Notes: generated from the sequence alone by a model not told the origin. A stretch of DNA of 64,000 nucleotides from Caulifigura coniformis (GCF_007745175.1 NZ_CP036271.1:4972314-5036313), one strand, 5' to 3'. Numbered from the stretch's first letter, positions 25,985-35,246 are shown. A program made the numbers and translations.

Positions 25985-26808
25985 CCTCAAAGATTCCCGC
26001 CTCGTCCGGCGCCCGATCGCTCCGGGACGTCCGTCACGTCGTTCTCGATCTCGATGGCACGCTTTATCGCGGCAATCGACTGTTCGACGTCACGCTCCCG
26101 TTCCTGGCCGCCCTTCGCAACCACGACATCGGCTACACCTTCCTCACCAACAACACCTCCCGCAGCAAGACCGACTACGTCGACAAGCTGCGCGCCATGG
26201 GAATCGAAACCAGCCCTCCGCAGATCTACACGCCGGCTGATTCCACACTGACCTATCTGCGTGAATCCCTTCCTGCGGTGAAGGTGCTCGGCGTCCTCGG
26301 AACTCCGTCGCTCTGCCGACAGTTCGAAGAGGCCGGTTTCCAGGTCCGCTGGGACGGGTGCGAAGCCGTCGTGATCGGGTTCGACACCACGCTCGACTAC
26401 GAACGTCTCTGCCGTGCCGCCTACGGCATCAGCCTCGGCCTCCCCTTCATCGCGACCCATCCCGACCTCGTCTGTCCAACGGACGAACCGACAGTTCTCG
26501 TCGACTGCGGAGCCATCTGCGCCTGCCTCACCGCTGCCACCGGACGCACCCCCGTCATCCTCGGCAAACCCGATCCGGTGATCCTCCTGAACCTGGCCGC
26601 GCGGCATCATCTCGAGCCCTCCCAACTCGCGATGGTCGGCGACCGTCTCTACACCGATATCGCCATGGCTCAGCGGGCCGGTTCCGTCTCGGTCCTCGTT
26701 CTCAGCGGCGAAGCCACCGCCGCCGATACGGCCGCCATGCCGACCCCTCCCGACTACATCATGACCGATGTCGGCGAATTGGGACGAAGACTCACGGCCG
26801 GCGATTGA
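25981..26808 (+). CDS. HAD-superfamily phosphatase, NagD/AraL type (275 aa)
   Basis: HAD hydrolase of subfamily IIA. Motif I is VLDLDGTLYRG (nucleophile Asp23, acid Asp25), motif II TNNTS, motif III lysine in ILGKPDP and motif IV MVGDRLYTDI. The large cap between motifs II and III is typical of NagD/AraL-type sugar or nucleotide phosphatases. It overlaps the araM-like gene by four bases and is followed 68 bp later by the MFS gene. Probable substrates are sugar or polyol phosphates that accumulate in the pathway. Confidence 0.9.
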   Translation: MTSKIPASSGARSLRDVRHVVLDLDGTLYRGNRLFDVTLPFLAALRNHDIGYTFLTNNTSRSKTDYVDKLRAMGIETSPPQIYTPADSTLTYLRESLPAVKVLGVLGTPSLCRQFEEAGFQVRWDGCEAVVIGFDTTLDYERLCRAAYGISLGLPFIATHPDLVCPTDEPTVLVDCGAICACLTAATGRTPVILGKPDPVILLNLAARHHLEPSQLAMVGDRLYTDIAMAQRAGSVSVLVLSGEATAADTAAMPTPPDYIMTDVGELGRRLTAGD

Positions 26809-26876
26809 CGCGGCAACGGTCATTGGCCATCACTGGAATTCCTCGATCGACTCCTCTGACGCTCACGGAGAAGACA

Positions 26877-28142
26877 ATGCAGGCTGCAGACACTCTCGAG
26901 CCGCCCCCACGCTCGTTGATTGACCGTCTGGGAATTCACCCGCCGCTCGTCTGGGGCTACGTCGGCCTGTTGCTCTTCATGATCGGCGACGGCGTCGAGG
27001 CCGGTTATCTCTCCAAGTATCTCGTCGACCGCAACATCGCGACCGAGGACAGCGTCGGCCTCGTCTTCACCGCCTACGGTCTCGCCGTCGCTCTCGCGGC
27101 CTGGCTCTCCGGAGCCCTGTCCGATCTCTGGGGCCCGAGGCAGGTGATGGCAGTCGGTCTGGCGATCTGGATCGCCTTCGAAGTCGGCCTGCTCGTCCTC
27201 GGAATCGGCCCCGGCAACTACGCCCTCACGATGGTCATGTACACCCTTCGCGGACTCGGCTACCCGCTGTTCGCGTATGGATTCCTCGTCTGGATCTCGG
27301 TCGCCGCGCCCGATCGACGATTGGGAACCGCCGTGGGCTGGTTCTGGTTCGCCTTCACCGGCGGTCTGCTCGCCTTGGGCCCTCTGGCCGCCAGTCTCGC
27401 CATCCCGCAAATCGGCCCGATGCAGACCCTCTGGCTCTCGCTGGGGCTCGTCGTCATCGGCGGCCTGATCGCGCTGCTCGGTCTTCAGGAGCCGATTGGT
27501 AAACGCCGCCTCGCGCCCGCCGGCGAGCATCCCGTCCGGACGCTCCTTTCGAGCATCTCGATTGCCTGGCGCCATCCCAAAACCGCCATCGGGTGCATTG
27601 TCCGCATCATCAACACGGCCCCGCAGAACGGCTTCCTCGTCTTCATGCCGATCTATTTCACGAAGACCATCGGCTTCACGCAGGAACAGTGGCTCCAGAT
27701 GCTGAGCTTCATGTTCATCAGCAACGTCATCTGGAACCTCTTGTTCGGAATCATCGGCGACAAGCTCGGCTGGCGGCAGACCGTCGCGTTCTGTGGCGGC
27801 CTCGGCTGCACGATCACGACGCTCCTCCTCTACTACGTCCCCACCACCCAGGGCGCAAACTATCCGCTCTGCGTCCTCGCCGCCGTGCTCTATGGAGCAA
27901 CGCTTGCGGGTTATGTTCCCTTGTCCGCGCTGATGCCCTCGCTGGCTCCCGAAAGCAAGGGGGCGGCCATGTCGCTCCTGAACCTCGGCGCCGGAGCGAG
28001 CAACTGGGTCGGCCCTGCCATCGTGTCGCTGTTCTGGACCCGCTACGGCGTCGGAACCGTGATGTGGATCTTTGCCATCCTCTACATCATCAGCGCCGTG
28101 CTGGCGCTGTTCCTGAAACTGCCCGAACGCAAACCGGCCTGA
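26877..28142 (+). CDS. MFS transporter, polyol-permease-like (421 aa)
   Basis: Major facilitator with 12 predicted membrane segments. The motif between TM2 and TM3 is GALSDLWGPRQVMAVG, an MFS-type loop, and the second half contains LFGIIGDKLGWRQTVAF. Overall it resembles the ribitol/arabinitol (polyol permease) branch, beginning HPPLVWGYVGLLLFMIGDGVEAGYLS. The ATG at 26877 follows a GGAGAAG sequence. It sits between an AraL-type phosphatase and a ribulokinase, so a pentose or polyol is the most likely substrate. Confidence 0.85.
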   Translation: MQAADTLEPPPRSLIDRLGIHPPLVWGYVGLLLFMIGDGVEAGYLSKYLVDRNIATEDSVGLVFTAYGLAVALAAWLSGALSDLWGPRQVMAVGLAIWIAFEVGLLVLGIGPGNYALTMVMYTLRGLGYPLFAYGFLVWISVAAPDRRLGTAVGWFWFAFTGGLLALGPLAASLAIPQIGPMQTLWLSLGLVVIGGLIALLGLQEPIGKRRLAPAGEHPVRTLLSSISIAWRHPKTAIGCIVRIINTAPQNGFLVFMPIYFTKTIGFTQEQWLQMLSFMFISNVIWNLLFGIIGDKLGWRQTVAFCGGLGCTITTLLLYYVPTTQGANYPLCVLAAVLYGATLAGYVPLSALMPSLAPESKGAAMSLLNLGAGASNWVGPAIVSLFWTRYGVGTVMWIFAILYIISAVLALFLKLPERKPA

Positions 28143-28158
28143 ACCAGGCGAGTGCAGT

Positions 28159-28214
28159 GTCACCACTCAAGCTAAGGGGGCCACTGGCTCCGCCAGTGCA
28201 ATCAAAGTGGTGAC
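28159..28214. repeat. nested hairpin of the CACTGGC-type repeat family
   Basis: An outer inverted repeat (GTCACCACT, 28159-28167, with AGTGGTGAC, 28206-28214) encloses an inner CACTGGC-TCC-GCCAGTG hairpin (28182-28198). The inner arm and its extension GCCAGTGCAATC recur at 53838-53849. It lies between the MFS and ribulokinase genes and could be a REP-like element or mRNA-stability structure. Confidence 0.6.
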
Positions 28215-28289
28215 CTCCACTCCAGAGGCATTGGGAACGCCAGTCCTCTCATTTCGTTCCACTTCCGTCCCGAGTTCCGCGGGGATTCG

Positions 28290-29882
28290 ATGAGCATTGT
28301 CGCCGGCGTCGATTTCGGCACCCAGAGCGTCCGCGTGTCGATCGTCGACAGCGAACGTGGTCGCCTGGGCTCGGGCCTGTGTGCCTATCCGTTGCACCGC
28401 CGGCGGGAAGATCCCGACTACGCCGCCCAGAGCCACGCCGATCATCTGGCGTCGCTCGAGAAAGCCGCCCGACAGGCGCTGCAAACAGCCGGAATCGAAG
28501 GCCAGCGCGTCGAAGCCCTGGCCATCGACACCACCGGCTCCACGATCGTTCCAGTCGACGACCGCCTGCAGCCGCTCGACGACTACTACCTCTGGTGCGA
28601 CCACCGCTCCTGGCGCGAAGCGGCCCAAATCACCGAGGCCGCCAGGCGTGTGAACCTGCCGGCCCTCGAATGGTGCGGCGGCAACTATTCCTCGGAGTTC
28701 GCTCTCTCGAAGCTCCTCCACTGGCTCCGCAACAACCCGCACCGCCGCTCGCAGATGGCGACCGCAGTCGAGCACTGCGATCTGATGACGGCAGTCCTCT
28801 GCGGAATCAACGAGCCCTCGCAACTGCCGCGCAGCGTCTGCGCAATGGGCCACAAATGGATGTGGAACGCCTCTCTCGGCGGGCTCCCTTCAGAAGAATT
28901 TCTCTCCAGCGTCGACCCGCTGTTCACCGGCCTCCGCGATCGCCTGGGCGGACGCTTCGACCGAAGCAACGCGATCGCCGGGCATCTCTCCCCCGAGTGG
29001 GCCAGTCGCCTCGGCATGCGGAACGGCATCCCGCTGCCCGTCGGCGCGCTCGATGCCCATTGGGACGCTGTCGGCGCCGGCATCGGTCTGGGCGACATCG
29101 TGAACGTCATCGGCACGTCGACCTGTGTCATGGCCATCACCGGAACCACGACCCTCATCCCCGGAGTGTTCGGGGTCGTCGAAGGCTCGATCCATCCCGG
29201 ATACACTGGGATTGAAGCCGGACTCTCGGCCGCCGGCGACCTCTTCGATGCCATCGCCCGCCGCGCGGGCGTCCCGCTCGAACAGCTCTCGAAATCGATC
29301 GAAGGCTACCGGACCGGCCAGACCGGCCTCTTGCGGATGGCCTGGGACAACGGCGACCGCTGCGTCCTTTCAAACCCGCATCTCGGCGGCATGACGCTCG
29401 GCTGGAACCTCCAGCACACCGCGGCGGATGAACTCTTCGCCGCCATCGAAGGCACCGCGCTCCACACCCGCAACATCCTCGCTCGTCTCGCGGAGTACGG
29501 CGTCCCCATCCGGCGCGTGATCAATGCCGGCGGCATCCCGCGCCGCAGCTCAGTCTTGAATCAGGTCTACGCCAACATCCTCAACGTCCCGATCCTGGTT
29601 CCGAAGGACGATACGACGAGCCTCGGCTCGGCCATCTTCGCGTTCCTTGCGGCCGGTGCCTTCAAGACCGTCGAAGAAGCCCAGGAGGCGCTCTGCCCCG
29701 AATACATCACCGTCGAACCCGCGCCGCCCGGCGTTCGGATCGGCAACGAGCTCTACGAGCTGTTTCTCAAGCTCTACAACGCCTTCGGCCGTGAACAATC
29801 AGCGGCCGTTCAGGTCGGAGAAGTCCTTCCGGCGCTGAGACGCCTGTCGCACGAAGCCCTGCACCAGGAACGCGTGGACTGA
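28290..29882 (+). CDS. araB: FGGY-family carbohydrate kinase, ribulokinase-like (530 aa)
   Basis: ATP-dependent sugar kinase. The N-terminal phosphate loop GVDFGTQSVRVSIVDSE (residues 6-22), AIDTTGSTIVPVD, the FGGY region WCDHRSW, VGALDAHWDAVGAG with the catalytic Asp, and the C-terminal GGIPRRSSVLNQVYANIL all match ribulokinase (AraB). The start has a GGGG sequence about 10 bases upstream. It is the last gene of the araM-araL-permease-araB group. No araA or araD is in this window, although a xylose isomerase lies 22 kb away. The true substrate may be another ketopentose or a ketopolyol. Confidence 0.88.
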   Translation: MSIVAGVDFGTQSVRVSIVDSERGRLGSGLCAYPLHRRREDPDYAAQSHADHLASLEKAARQALQTAGIEGQRVEALAIDTTGSTIVPVDDRLQPLDDYYLWCDHRSWREAAQITEAARRVNLPALEWCGGNYSSEFALSKLLHWLRNNPHRRSQMATAVEHCDLMTAVLCGINEPSQLPRSVCAMGHKWMWNASLGGLPSEEFLSSVDPLFTGLRDRLGGRFDRSNAIAGHLSPEWASRLGMRNGIPLPVGALDAHWDAVGAGIGLGDIVNVIGTSTCVMAITGTTTLIPGVFGVVEGSIHPGYTGIEAGLSAAGDLFDAIARRAGVPLEQLSKSIEGYRTGQTGLLRMAWDNGDRCVLSNPHLGGMTLGWNLQHTAADELFAAIEGTALHTRNILARLAEYGVPIRRVINAGGIPRRSSVLNQVYANILNVPILVPKDDTTSLGSAIFAFLAAGAFKTVEEAQEALCPEYITVEPAPPGVRIGNELYELFLKLYNAFGREQSAAVQVGEVLPALRRLSHEALHQERVD

Positions 29883-29944
29883 CCGGCCGCCCAGCGATTG
29901 TGGCGCGGTCGAAGAGAAAAGTGGTCTCGACGCGGAATTCCGGC

Positions 29945-31183
29945 TCAGGTCTTCTGCGGGACTGCGGGCGCCTTGAGCGGGCTCACGGGATGGTCGTAGG
30001 CGCCGAAATCGTTGAAGAAGAACCGCTTGGCGAAGCGGTAAACGAGGCTCTTCTCCGGGATTTCCTGGGTGGGCATGTCCTGCGAAGTCCGCGCGGTCAT
30101 GGCGAGGAGTTCGGCCGCCGCGGTCTTCCGGGCGGTCTGGTCTCCCGCGTCGTGCAGCACGGCCAGTTCGTGGAGCAGGTCGGGCCGTTCGAGAACGATG
30201 CAGCCGCGGGTGCTGGAGGCGGCGAGCTGGCGGAAGTCGTGCAGGAATTTCGATTCGATCATAACGCGGTCGATTGGCCGCGTGTCGTGAATCGTTTCCT
30301 TCGCGAACTGCACGATCGGGCAGGGCTCGATGCCGCCCCAGGGATTGATGTGGTGGCTGATTCCGGTCGCCGCCGGGCAGAGCGCCTTTCCCTCGCCGTC
30401 GTAGTAGGCATCAATGATCGCGATCGGCTTCTTCGCCCGCATTTCGACGACGAAGCGACGAAGCTTCAACTGCTGTTCACGCGTCAGGCAGAGTTCGGGA
30501 TTCGCATCGGGGCCCATCGGCCGGTAGACGTGGAACCAGGTGTAGAAGACCCCCATTTCAATCAGGCGGTCGAGCCACTTCTCCTGCACGAGGTCGTCGA
30601 AATTGGTCTGGCAGACGCTCGTGCAGACCCCCGTGAGCAAATGGTTCTTCAGGCAGTTCTCGACGCCGCGCATCGTGTCGGAGAGGACATGCTGACGGCC
30701 GCGACGCTCGTCGCTGACGATCTCCGTTCCTTCGACGCTGATGAGGGGAGTGATGTTGCCGAGACGCCGCATTTCCTTGGCGACTTCATCCGTGATGAAA
30801 TGCCCGTTCGTGAAAATCTGGAAGTAGGCGTCGGGATGCCGGGAAAGTGCCTTCAGGAGGTCCTTATGCATGAACGGCTCGCCGCCGACGATGCCGAAGA
30901 AACTGTTGCCGGCCGCCTTCGCGTCGTTGATGAGCCGGGTGAGCGATTCGAGGTCGATCGTCTGCTGCTTGGCGGCCACATCGACCCAGCACCCCTGGCA
31001 GCGGAGGTTGCAGGAATTGATGACGGAGATGTAGAGGAACGGCGGGAAGTACTCTCCCCGTTTCAGCCGCCGCTTGAAACGCTGAACGGACAGCGCGCCC
31101 TTGAGGCCGAAGTTGTACGCCAGCTTCCAGACCAGACGCTTGTCTGCTTCGAGCAGGACCCGTTTGGCCATTCGCAGATACAT
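29945..31183 (-). CDS. radical SAM enzyme, unknown substrate (412 aa)
   Basis: Radical S-adenosylmethionine protein with the cluster motif CNLRCQGC (Cys58, Cys62, Cys65), then FFGIVGGEPFMHKDLL (SAM-binding strand), FQIFTNGHFI and ISVEGTEIVSDERRG. A further Cys-containing region CPAATGISHHINPWGGIEPCP resembles the SPASM/twitch type that holds extra clusters, although only a few cysteines are seen. The typical next strand features are present; the substrate is not predictable. It follows a CobW-like GTPase by 78 bp on the same strand, suggesting a metal- or cofactor-handling pair. Confidence 0.88.
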   Translation of the reverse strand: MYLRMAKRVLLEADKRLVWKLAYNFGLKGALSVQRFKRRLKRGEYFPPFLYISVINSCNLRCQGCWVDVAAKQQTIDLESLTRLINDAKAAGNSFFGIVGGEPFMHKDLLKALSRHPDAYFQIFTNGHFITDEVAKEMRRLGNITPLISVEGTEIVSDERRGRQHVLSDTMRGVENCLKNHLLTGVCTSVCQTNFDDLVQEKWLDRLIEMGVFYTWFHVYRPMGPDANPELCLTREQQLKLRRFVVEMRAKKPIAIIDAYYDGEGKALCPAATGISHHINPWGGIEPCPIVQFAKETIHDTRPIDRVMIESKFLHDFRQLAASSTRGCIVLERPDLLHELAVLHDAGDQTARKTAAAELLAMTARTSQDMPTQEIPEKSLVYRFAKRFFFNDFGAYDHPVSPLKAPAVPQKT

Positions 31184-31261
31184 CAGCAGCTCACTGCAAT
31201 TCGTGAACGACAGTCGGTCGAGCCGGAGGCGTGAGCCCCCGGGAACTCGTTGGACTCTCTC

Positions 31262-32368
31262 TTACTTCGCCAACGACATCCGATGCGTCGGCATGGGACG
31301 CCCCGGCCGGAACGATTGTGTCGAACCGAACGTGGCTGTCGCGCCGAACGCGGCGCATGTCTTCGTCACAGCATCATAGACCAGTCGCGTCAGTTGCTCC
31401 GGATCGCACGCAACCCGCGCATTCACCACGAGGTCGACTTCCTTCACCTGACACTTGGATGGCAGCGACAGCTCCGGCGTCATCGTGCTGGCCACAAGAT
31501 TCGCCACTCCGAAGAATCCCTCCCACAGGCCGATCGCCTTGAGGTGGGCCGGTTCCAGTCCCTCTGCGGCCAGGGTCTCCTTCAGACGTCCGATGAGGTC
31601 GAGAAGAAGTTCATCGAGCGCGAACGGCTTTGCCGAGTTCACCTGGACGGAACTGTTGAGCCAACCCAGTTCGGCTTCGCCATCGGCGTAGATGTCGTAA
31701 TCGATATCGAGGATCCGGCGGCCAAAGTCGCCAGACTGGTTGAGGAATTCCTCGAGTGCTTCGAAACCCTCGCCCGTTCTTGCCGAAATGCGCAGGCGCG
31801 GAGTTTGCGGATACCGCGCTGCGAGAAGCGTCTCGAGTTCCTGCAGTTCCGCAGCAGTCAATTCGTCCACACGGTTGATCAGGATGACGTCGGCTTCTTC
31901 GAGCTGCTTTTCGAGAATATAAGCGGCCTTCGGCGAGAAGCCGCTGCCTGGCTCGTTCTTCAGGATCTTCCGCCCCTGGCTGGGCTTCAGGATGACCGCG
32001 TAAGGGGCGATCTCGAAACGGGCGTCGTAGAGCTGTTTCAGCGGCTGGATCACCGTGGCGACCAGATCCGTGCAGCTTCCGACAGGCTCGGCGAGGATGA
32101 TGTCCGGGGCATTGTCACGGTCGAGCTTTTCGACGGTTCCGACGAGGTCATCGAACTTGCAGCAGAAGCAGGCTCCGGCGACTTCCCCGACATCGAACCC
32201 CTGGGAACGCAGGTTGTTCGTATCGACCAGGTCCTGGGCCTGATCGTTCGTCACGATGCCGACCTTGAGCCCCAGCTTCATGGCGTCGCGGGCGAGCCGC
32301 GAAATCGTTGTCGTTTTCCCGGCGCCCAGGAAGCCGCCCACGAGCACAAATTTCATCTGCTGAGGCAT
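31262..32368 (-). CDS. CobW-like G3E GTPase (368 aa)
   Basis: P-loop metallochaperone-type GTPase. Walker [11 protein letters not shown] (residues 11-20), the family CxCC motif [11 protein letters not shown] (Cys67, Cys69, Cys70) expected to bind a transition metal, the switch-like [13 protein letters not shown] and the NKxD-type specificity motif in its variant NRVDEL. The C-terminal third lacks an obvious CobW_C domain and holds further conserved-looking stretches ([17 protein letters not shown]). The start at 32368 (MPQQMKF) is used; an alternative is 32356. Forms a pair with the radical SAM gene, perhaps supplying its metal cofactor or that of a client. Confidence 0.88.
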   Translation of the reverse strand: MPQQMKFVLVGGFLGAGKTTTISRLARDAMKLGLKVGIVTNDQAQDLVDTNNLRSQGFDVGEVAGACFCCKFDDLVGTVEKLDRDNAPDIILAEPVGSCTDLVATVIQPLKQLYDARFEIAPYAVILKPSQGRKILKNEPGSGFSPKAAYILEKQLEEADVILINRVDELTAAELQELETLLAARYPQTPRLRISARTGEGFEALEEFLNQSGDFGRRILDIDYDIYADGEAELGWLNSSVQVNSAKPFALDELLLDLIGRLKETLAAEGLEPAHLKAIGLWEGFFGVANLVASTMTPELSLPSKCQVKEVDLVVNARVACDPEQLTRLVYDAVTKTCAAFGATATFGSTQSFRPGRPMPTHRMSLAK

Positions 32369-32468
32369 GCGTTGCTGCTGGTCTCGATCACGAATCACGA
32401 AAGGAGACGACCAGCGTACACCCGGCGAGCGCCGCCGGGCAATGAGCCCGGCCTGCCGCGCAGGGCAG

Positions 32469-32564
32469 GTCACTTTTTCAAGATGGGCCAATTCGTCGTT
32501 GGTGTGCGTCGTTGCCGCAAAATGACTTGCGGCGACAAGAGACGACCGACTTAGAAAAAGTGAC
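32469..32564. repeat. 96-bp palindromic repeat, copy 1
   Basis: Bounded by perfect 11-bp terminal inverted repeats GTCACTTTTTC and GAAAAAGTGAC, with an internal hairpin (GTCGTTGCCGC...GCGGCGAC). The second copy, at 32881, is the same length and in the same orientation, and about 14 of 96 bases differ by hand count. It looks like a MITE-type or REP-like element. Confidence 0.75.
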
Positions 32565-32880
32565 TCGCCCCGCCCCAATCCCAATCCGCCAAAGCACTCC
32601 CGACTCCCGCGTACCGGACCCATCCGCGCAACCGCCCCCGTGATGATGGAGGACCTATGAACACAACCACCGTCAACCTGTCGTCACCCCCCCCCGGCCT
32701 CGCCAGCTCCATGTCTGCATCACGCACGCTCTCCCGATCCCTCCGCTGAACTTCCGCAGGGAAAGAGGGCGAGGAGTACAGTACCACCCACACAACGCGC
32801 CCTCCTCGCCCCCCTTGGCGTCAAACACCTCCGCAGTGTTCCCAATCCCTGCCCGAGCCTGCGAACTCCGCGCACGGCTG

Positions 32881-32976
32881 GTCACTTTTTCAAGATGGGC
32901 CAGTTCATCGTTGGGTTGCGCTGTTGCCGCCAAATGACTTGCGGTGACGAGAGACGACCTCTTGTGAAAAAGTGAC
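32881..32976. repeat. 96-bp palindromic repeat, copy 2
   Basis: Same terminal 11-bp inverted repeats and internal architecture as copy 1, about 410 bases away. Differences cluster in the right-hand part and in the hairpin loop, with the ends untouched. No target-site duplication is obvious. Confidence 0.75.
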
Positions 32977-33053
32977 TCGCCCTGGACCTGCCGCTAAGCT
33001 TTGGCACGCCTGTTTCACCGCCCGTTCTTCGAATTCATTGACGATCGCTATCC

Positions 33054-34253
33054 GTGTCCGCGCAGCCAGATGACGAACGACCGGCACTGCTTGGCGGGAC
33101 TCCTGTCCGTCCGGAAGGAGCCCCCGTCTGGCCTCCACGGAATGCTGCGGTGGTGGATGCCGTCCGCCAGGCCGCGGACGAGGGCGCCTGGGGGCGGTAC
33201 GTCGGCCGATATGGTGACGAGCTGCGGGCTTTGCTGCGGGAGAGACATGGAGTCGGGCACGCCTGGTTGTGCAGCAGCGGGACGGCGGCCGTGGAACTGG
33301 CCCTGCGCGGGCTGGGCGTCGTCGCCGGGGACGAGGTGATCCTCGCGGCCTACGATTTCAAAGCCAACTTCACCGATGTGCTGGCGATCGGCGCTCTGCC
33401 GGTGCTGGTCGACGTGCGGGCTGACGACTGGCAGCTCGACGTTGACAAGGTGCGCGACGCAATGACGTCGAAGACGAAGGCGATCCTGATCTCGCACCTG
33501 CATGGAGGGAGCGTCGATCTTGCGAGGCTCCGTGAGATTGTGGGCGACGGCGTTCCGATCGTCGAAGACGCCTGCCAATGCCCGGGCTCTGTCATTGATG
33601 GCCGACCGGCCGGCTCGGCCGGTGACGTGGGAGTCCTCAGTTTCGGGGGCAGCAAACTGACGGCGGCGGGGCGTGGCGGGGCGGTGCTGACGGATCGCGG
33701 GGACGTCATCGAACGCATCAAGCGTCATGTGATGCGGGGCAATGATCTGTCCCCCCTCTCTGAGCTCCAGGCGGCCGCTCTGGTTCCCCAGTGGCGATCA
33801 CTCGATGAGCAAAACGAACAACGCCGCCGCAGCACGCGTTCTCTGCACGGATTGATGGCGGAGATCACCGGTCTGAGGATGCTGATCCCTCCCGACCATT
33901 CCCGGGCGGCGGGGTATTACAAGGTCGGATTCGAGTATGACCCGACGGTGATGGCCGGCCTGTCGCGAGAGACGTTTTGCCTGGCGATGCGGTCCGAAGG
34001 AATCGCATTCTGGCCCGGGTTCCGCAGCCTGCATCGAATCCATGCCGCCCGGCGCTTCCGCGCGGCTGGGCCTCTCCCGGTGGCCGATCGTGCAGACGGA
34101 CGAATCGTGCTGCTGCATCACCCGGTGCTTCTGGGCACGGACGCCGACATCGAGCAGATCGTCGTCGCCCTGCGAAAAATCCAGCATGCAGCCAGCGATC
34201 TTTCTCGCCGGTCGTTCGAGATTCCACCCGCGCCCTGGGACCGAGATGAGTAA
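33054..34253 (+). CDS. DegT/DnrJ-type PLP aminotransferase-like protein (399 aa)
   Basis: Fold-type I PLP enzyme related to sugar aminotransferases/dehydratases. Visible are SSGTAAVELALRG (cofactor phosphate binding), YDFKANFTDVL, VEDACQCPGS (the PLP Asp) and the Schiff-base lysine in SFGGSKLTAAGRGG (Lys201). The GTG at 33054 is the start assigned; it has no clear ribosome-binding site. DegT enzymes normally aminate UDP-linked sugars, and this sequence looks intact, but its neighbours are not sugar-nucleotide genes. It overlaps the next gene by 8 bp and heads a four-gene set ending with a lipoyl protein and ferredoxin. Confidence 0.85.
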   Translation: MSAQPDDERPALLGGTPVRPEGAPVWPPRNAAVVDAVRQAADEGAWGRYVGRYGDELRALLRERHGVGHAWLCSSGTAAVELALRGLGVVAGDEVILAAYDFKANFTDVLAIGALPVLVDVRADDWQLDVDKVRDAMTSKTKAILISHLHGGSVDLARLREIVGDGVPIVEDACQCPGSVIDGRPAGSAGDVGVLSFGGSKLTAAGRGGAVLTDRGDVIERIKRHVMRGNDLSPLSELQAAALVPQWRSLDEQNEQRRRSTRSLHGLMAEITGLRMLIPPDHSRAAGYYKVGFEYDPTVMAGLSRETFCLAMRSEGIAFWPGFRSLHRIHAARRFRAAGPLPVADRADGRIVLLHHPVLLGTDADIEQIVVALRKIQHAASDLSRRSFEIPPAPWDRDE

Positions 34254-34686
34254 CCCGCTTCTGCCCGATGCGGCCGCCGTTGAACAGTGCCAGACGATCC
34301 TCGCGCATGCGTGGATGGTGCGGACGTTCGTGAAGCACAGTCAGGAGGTCGAGGACTTTCCCGAGCTGATGGGGATTGTCCGGAACGTGTTCGACCTTTG
34401 CCGCGCAGTGGAGTCGCGCGTCGGCGACCCTCCGGCCTACATCCACCAGCTCCGGAAGAAGCTGTCGAAGCTCAAGAAGGCGTCGATCCAGTTTGCCAAC
34501 GACGCTCCATTGGCCTCCGACCACACGAATTTCCGGCAGGCTGTCATTTCCATCGACGCCTGTGTGCGGGACCTGGAGGCGATTGTCGCCCGTTTTCCGC
34601 AGGCACGGCCGCCGGGACCAGCGTTTTCGCCGGCAATCGACTCCAGTAAGCTCGACACGGACGACGATCCCGACACCGGGGATTGA
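34246..34686 (+). CDS. small helical hypothetical protein (146 aa)
   Basis: Not recognised. The start at 34246 overlaps the previous gene by 8 bp. The sequence is almost entirely helical (MVRTFVKHSQEVEDFPELM; RQAVISIDACVRDLEAIVARF), soluble, with a basic central segment (HQLRKKLSKLKKAS) and an acidic, disordered tail (DTDDDPDTGD). It lies between the DegT-like enzyme and the lipoyl protein, so it may be an adaptor or complex partner. No catalytic motif. Confidence 0.7.
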   Translation: MSNPLLPDAAAVEQCQTILAHAWMVRTFVKHSQEVEDFPELMGIVRNVFDLCRAVESRVGDPPAYIHQLRKKLSKLKKASIQFANDAPLASDHTNFRQAVISIDACVRDLEAIVARFPQARPPGPAFSPAIDSSKLDTDDDPDTGD

Positions 34687-34746
34687 CGTTCGCACGAACT
34701 GCCAGCCCCTCGTCGTTCCCGCGATTTCAGGTCATTCCCGCCGCTT

Positions 34747-35208
34747 ATGTCGGACTCCAGCGTCGTTTTCATGATGGGCAAGTTCGAAGCGGTCCTCCCG
34801 TCGGACCGCTCCTACGCCGACAACCATCATTGGCTGAAGCAGGAAGGTCCGGTCTACCGGGTCGGTTTCACTTCGTACGCTGTGCGATTGCTGCAGGACG
34901 TCTATTTTCTTGACTGGTCGATCGATCCGGACACGGCCGTCCGCAAGAAGCAGGAAGTGGGGGAGATCGAGACGTCCAAGGCGGTGGCGAGCCTGTACGC
35001 GCCGCTGGACGGCCGCATCGTGGCGTTCAACCCGGCCCTGATGAACGATCCGTCCCTGATCAATACCGACAACTACGACGGCGGATGGCTCTATGAAATC
35101 GAGACCGCCGCGCCGATGATGACCGTCGACGATTATGTGGCCCACCTGAACGCCACCTGGGACGCGACGCAGAGGACGCTGAAGGGGCAGTACAACGAGG
35201 CCGAATGA
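34747..35208 (+). CDS. GcvH-like lipoyl-domain protein (153 aa)
   Basis: Resembles the H protein of the glycine cleavage system, which carries an aminomethyl group on a lipoyl-lysine swinging arm. The lipoylation site is GEIETSKAVASLYAPLDG, with the modified residue predicted at Lys78. The fold continues through IVAFNPALMNDPSLINTDNYD and GGWLYEIE, as in GcvH. No gcvT, gcvP or lipoate ligase gene is nearby, and instead a ferredoxin gene follows 38 bp later. GcvH-like proteins (for example LbpA) can act in sulfur oxidation, so a non-glycine role is plausible. Confidence 0.88.
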   Translation: MSDSSVVFMMGKFEAVLPSDRSYADNHHWLKQEGPVYRVGFTSYAVRLLQDVYFLDWSIDPDTAVRKKQEVGEIETSKAVASLYAPLDGRIVAFNPALMNDPSLINTDNYDGGWLYEIETAAPMMTVDDYVAHLNATWDATQRTLKGQYNEAE

Positions 35209-35246
35209 TCGGCCCCGAAGGCTGTGCGAATTGAGGACGAGGATTC

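Larger units (their letters stand above)
32369..33053. other. gene-free spacer holding two repeat copies
   Basis: About 685 bases between the CobW gene and the DegT gene. It contains the two 96-bp repeats described below and GC-rich, low-information spacers. No gene is supported; the short frames present have no ribosome-binding sites and one is built from the repeat itself. Confidence 0.65.

Noticed and set aside
26820-28166. 448-codon minus-strand frame under the MFS gene
   Set aside because: Antisense of a 12-segment transporter; composition highly charged and repetitive.
32673-32933. 86-codon minus-strand frame reading through repeat copy 2
   Set aside because: Its sequence ([11 protein letters not shown]) is simply the translation of the repeat and appears again in front of the CobW gene, so it is not a gene family in its own right.
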